Shown here: positions 62,493 through 64,000 of the stretch, in pieces | Layout: every line of letters starts with the position of its first letter | Position numbering within the stretch: position 1 is the stretch's first letter | NCBI GenBank assembly: GCA_018223125.1 | Contig: JAAEZA010000003.1 | Location: forward strand, 1 to 64,000 | DNA length: 64,000 nucleotides | Direction of reading: 5' to 3' | Source: Paracoccaceae bacterium | Lineage (GTDB): Bacteria > Pseudomonadota > Alphaproteobacteria > Rhodobacterales > Rhodobacteraceae | The notes under the pieces: generated by a model | What the model saw: the letters and a program-made list of their open reading frames with translations, nothing else | What the model was told of the DNA's origin: nothing | The model's database searches: none | Translations under genes and position numbers: made by a program

Positions 62493-63518
62493 TTAACCAA
62501 GCGCGCGGATCTTTGCGATCATTGCGGCAGTTTCAGGGCTGGTCGCGCCGAATTCTTCAAAAAGACCGGCGGATTTTTCTTCCCATTTGGCTTTTTCAGC
62601 AGCGGGGAACGGATTCACGATACAGCCTTCGGCTTTCAGGTCTTCAAGGGCCTGATCCGCTCCTGCCCGATTGATGCTGCGTTGCTCTGCAAAGGCTTCT
62701 CGGGCAGAAGTCCGGCACAACTCTTGCAGATCGGCAGGCAGGCTATCCAGCCACGCAGCATTCATCCGGATCGCTTTGGGCAGGAACCAGTGATAGGTCG
62801 GCAGAACGTATTTTGCCTGTTCGTGCCATTTGAACCCAAGAATAGAAAAGTAGTCGGAATCCAGACCGTCGATAACACCGGTAGACAGGGCGGAATACTG
62901 TTCGGAATAGGGCAGCGGTGTCGGGTTTGCGCCAAGGGCTTTCCAGAAATCTACCCAGATGCGCACTTCGGGCACCCGTAGCTTGACCCCTTGCAGGCTT
63001 GCCAGATCGGTCACCGGAACTTTGGTCAGCAGGTGGCGGAAGCCGACTTCGCCATAAGCGATGAATTCGACGCCGGTTTTTTCCCGTGCGATCTGGCTGA
63101 TTTCCTGCCCGATGTCGCCTTGCAGAACCGCATCAACGTGGGCTTCGTTTTTGTAGATAAAGCCGGGAGCGCCTGCTGTTGCGGCGATTTCAGGTGCGAT
63201 GGCTTCTTCACTGTCAGGGCCTGCGGCGGTGACCTGAATTGTCCCGATGCGGCTCATTTCGAGAAGCTGTGCAAGGCCACCCAACTGACTGGCTGGGAAA
63301 TGCTGCGCGTCAATGCGTCCTTCGCTGCGTTCGTTCAGCATGGTGGTCCATTTGTCGAACGCATTGGTAAACGGTGACCCGATGGCTTCGGAGTGGGCAA
63401 TTTTACAGACGAATTTATCCTGTGCCCAAGCTGTGCGCATCAAAGCAGGCGTCGCCAGTGCCGCGGCCCCAAGCTGGAGCACGCTGCGGCGTGCGAAAGT
63501 GGTTCTCTTGGTTGTCAT
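62493..63518 (-). CDS. dctP: TRAP transporter substrate-binding protein DctP, Tat-type signal
   Basis: A 341-residue receptor. The N-terminus MTTKRTTFARRSVLQLGAAALATPALMRTAWAQ carries a twin-arginine motif (ARRSVLQ) rather than a plain Sec signal, so export folded by Tat is likely. DctP-family core: DKFVCKIAHSEAIGSPFTNAFDKWTTMLNERSEGRIDAQHFPASQLGG, the conserved Arg in LQGVKLRVPEVRIW, and YSALSTGVIDGLDSD. ATG 63518 has a GGGAGAG site. The operon context with uxaC and KdgK suggests glucuronate/galacturonate-type ligands. Confidence 0.9.
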   Translation of the reverse strand: MTTKRTTFARRSVLQLGAAALATPALMRTAWAQDKFVCKIAHSEAIGSPFTNAFDKWTTMLNERSEGRIDAQHFPASQLGGLAQLLEMSRIGTIQVTAAGPDSEEAIAPEIAATAGAPGFIYKNEAHVDAVLQGDIGQEISQIAREKTGVEFIAYGEVGFRHLLTKVPVTDLASLQGVKLRVPEVRIWVDFWKALGANPTPLPYSEQYSALSTGVIDGLDSDYFSILGFKWHEQAKYVLPTYHWFLPKAIRMNAAWLDSLPADLQELCRTSAREAFAEQRSINRAGADQALEDLKAEGCIVNPFPAAEKAKWEEKSAGLFEEFGATSPETAAMIAKIRALG

Positions 63519-63606
63519 GTCTCTCTCCCTTGGTTTTCTGCAAACCGGCATAAAATCCGGATCAGCAAGTTTTTGATCGTGCCAAAGCGCGACCACGATT
63601 AATCTT

Positions 63607-64000
63607 TCAAAGCTGGTAAGCCTGTTTCGCCAGCCCGTGAGCCAGCAATTCGGCAATCTCGAATGCCTCGGTTTCCTCAAGCCGATGGCTTACGATCATT
63701 TCGGCAAGCCAGCCGCTATCCACACGCCGCGCCACGTCATGACGGGCCGGAATTGAACACAAAGCCCGCGTGTCGTCATTAAAGCCGACCGTGTTATAGA
63801 TCCCCGCCGTTTCCATCGCCATTTCGCGAAAGCGGCGCATGCCCTCATAGCTGTCGTGAAACCACCACGGCGGGCCAAGCCGCAAACAGGGCCAGACCCC
63901 TGCCAAGGGGGCCAGCTCGCGGGAATATGTGGTCTCGTCCAGCGTGAACAGGATCAGGGTCAAACGCGGGTCCAGTCCCACCGCATTCAGCAGGGGGCGC
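63607..64000 (-). CDS. uxaC: Uronate isomerase UxaC, C-terminal part
   Basis: The last ~130 residues of UxaC, running off the right edge. GLDPRLTLILFTLDETTYSRELAPLAGVWPCLRLGPPWWFHDSYEGMRRFREMAMETAGIYNTVGFNDDTRALCSIPARHDVARRVDSGWLAEMI is the highly conserved C-terminus of glucuronate/galacturonate isomerase. It is read on the minus strand and is the upstream gene of the TRAP-oxidoreductase-kinase operon. It converts hexuronates to fructuronate or tagaturonate. Confidence 0.93.
   Translation of the reverse strand, partial: RPLLNAVGLDPRLTLILFTLDETTYSRELAPLAGVWPCLRLGPPWWFHDSYEGMRRFREMAMETAGIYNTVGFNDDTRALCSIPARHDVARRVDSGWLAEMIVSHRLEETEAFEIAELLAHGLAKQAYQL

Noticed and set aside
1-64000. CRISPR arrays, rRNA or tRNA genes, prophage modules, replication origin
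   Set aside because: No regularly spaced repeats, no rRNA or tRNA-like stretches, no phage structural genes and no origin-type clusters were seen; the only mobile element is the IS3 remnant at 50341-50724.

Overview
The window reads as chromosome of an alphaproteobacterium, most likely a marine Rhodobacterales (Roseobacter-group) member. It has the typical mix of many TRAP, tripartite tricarboxylate (TTT), TAXI and ABC uptake systems in tight operons with ATGA/GTGA stop-start overlaps. It also has an assimilatory nitrate cluster of the NasST type and a cobalamin-riboswitch B12 uptake operon. This placement is inference from gene content and protein style; no phylogeny was run.

Layout. (1) 1-11573: a tricarboxylate locus. 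A TctDE-like two-component system (minus strand) faces a TTT transporter (tctC, fused tctAB), a PrpF/GalD-type isomerase and a D-2-hydroxyacid dehydrogenase. Beyond these lie a broken AbrB-family membrane protein, a GntR/FCD regulator and tricarballylate dehydrogenase TcuA with its electron-transfer partner TcuB. (2) 11708-19689 (minus): a hydantoinase A/B, TRAP transporter, GntR/UTRA and SDR operon behind two strong inverted repeats. (3) 19939-24484: LysR, TAXI-TRAP receptor and fused permease, and a RidA-like protein. (4) 24525-27505: LysR with a BenM-type operator, a divergent MFS exporter, and YaeQ. (5) 27516-29165: a hipBA toxin-antitoxin pair whose hipA is frameshifted by a 67-bp tandem duplication. 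(6) 29535-43488: nitrate assimilation: nasT, nasS, an ANTAR-type leader, nrtA, nrtB, nrtCD fusion, nirB, nirD, nasA, a TrpD2-like gene and cysG. (7) 43546-50081: a Ugp/Mal-type ABC operon divergent from a phosphodiesterase, a tyrosine-phosphatase-like protein and a TetR regulator, with a TetR-like operator between them. (8) 50341-57267: an IS3 remnant, cobalamin riboswitch, btuB, btuF, btuC, btuD, then a string of decayed genes (cbiZ fragment, an unknown fragment, exbB, tonB). (9) 57584-64000 (minus): a hexuronate-type operon with uronate isomerase, TRAP transporter, two Gfo/Idh/MocA oxidoreductases and a KdgK-like kinase.

How it works together. Nearly every block pairs an uptake system with enzymes for its cargo and a local regulator. 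The most informative non-coding element is the nrtA leader (31389-31499). It has two hexaloop hairpins fitting the ANTAR rule (A at loop position 1, G at position 4). The second hairpin's loop and 3' arm can instead pair into an intrinsic terminator, and the NasT/NasS pair encoded just upstream is the expected reader.

The window also carries clear signs of recent gene decay. Two genes, abrB and hipA, are each frameshifted by a near-perfect tandem duplication (23 and 67 bp). The ExbB-ExbD-TonB module behind the B12 operon has in-frame stops and apparent internal deletions. Five binding-protein/permease junctions carry GC-rich stem-loops.
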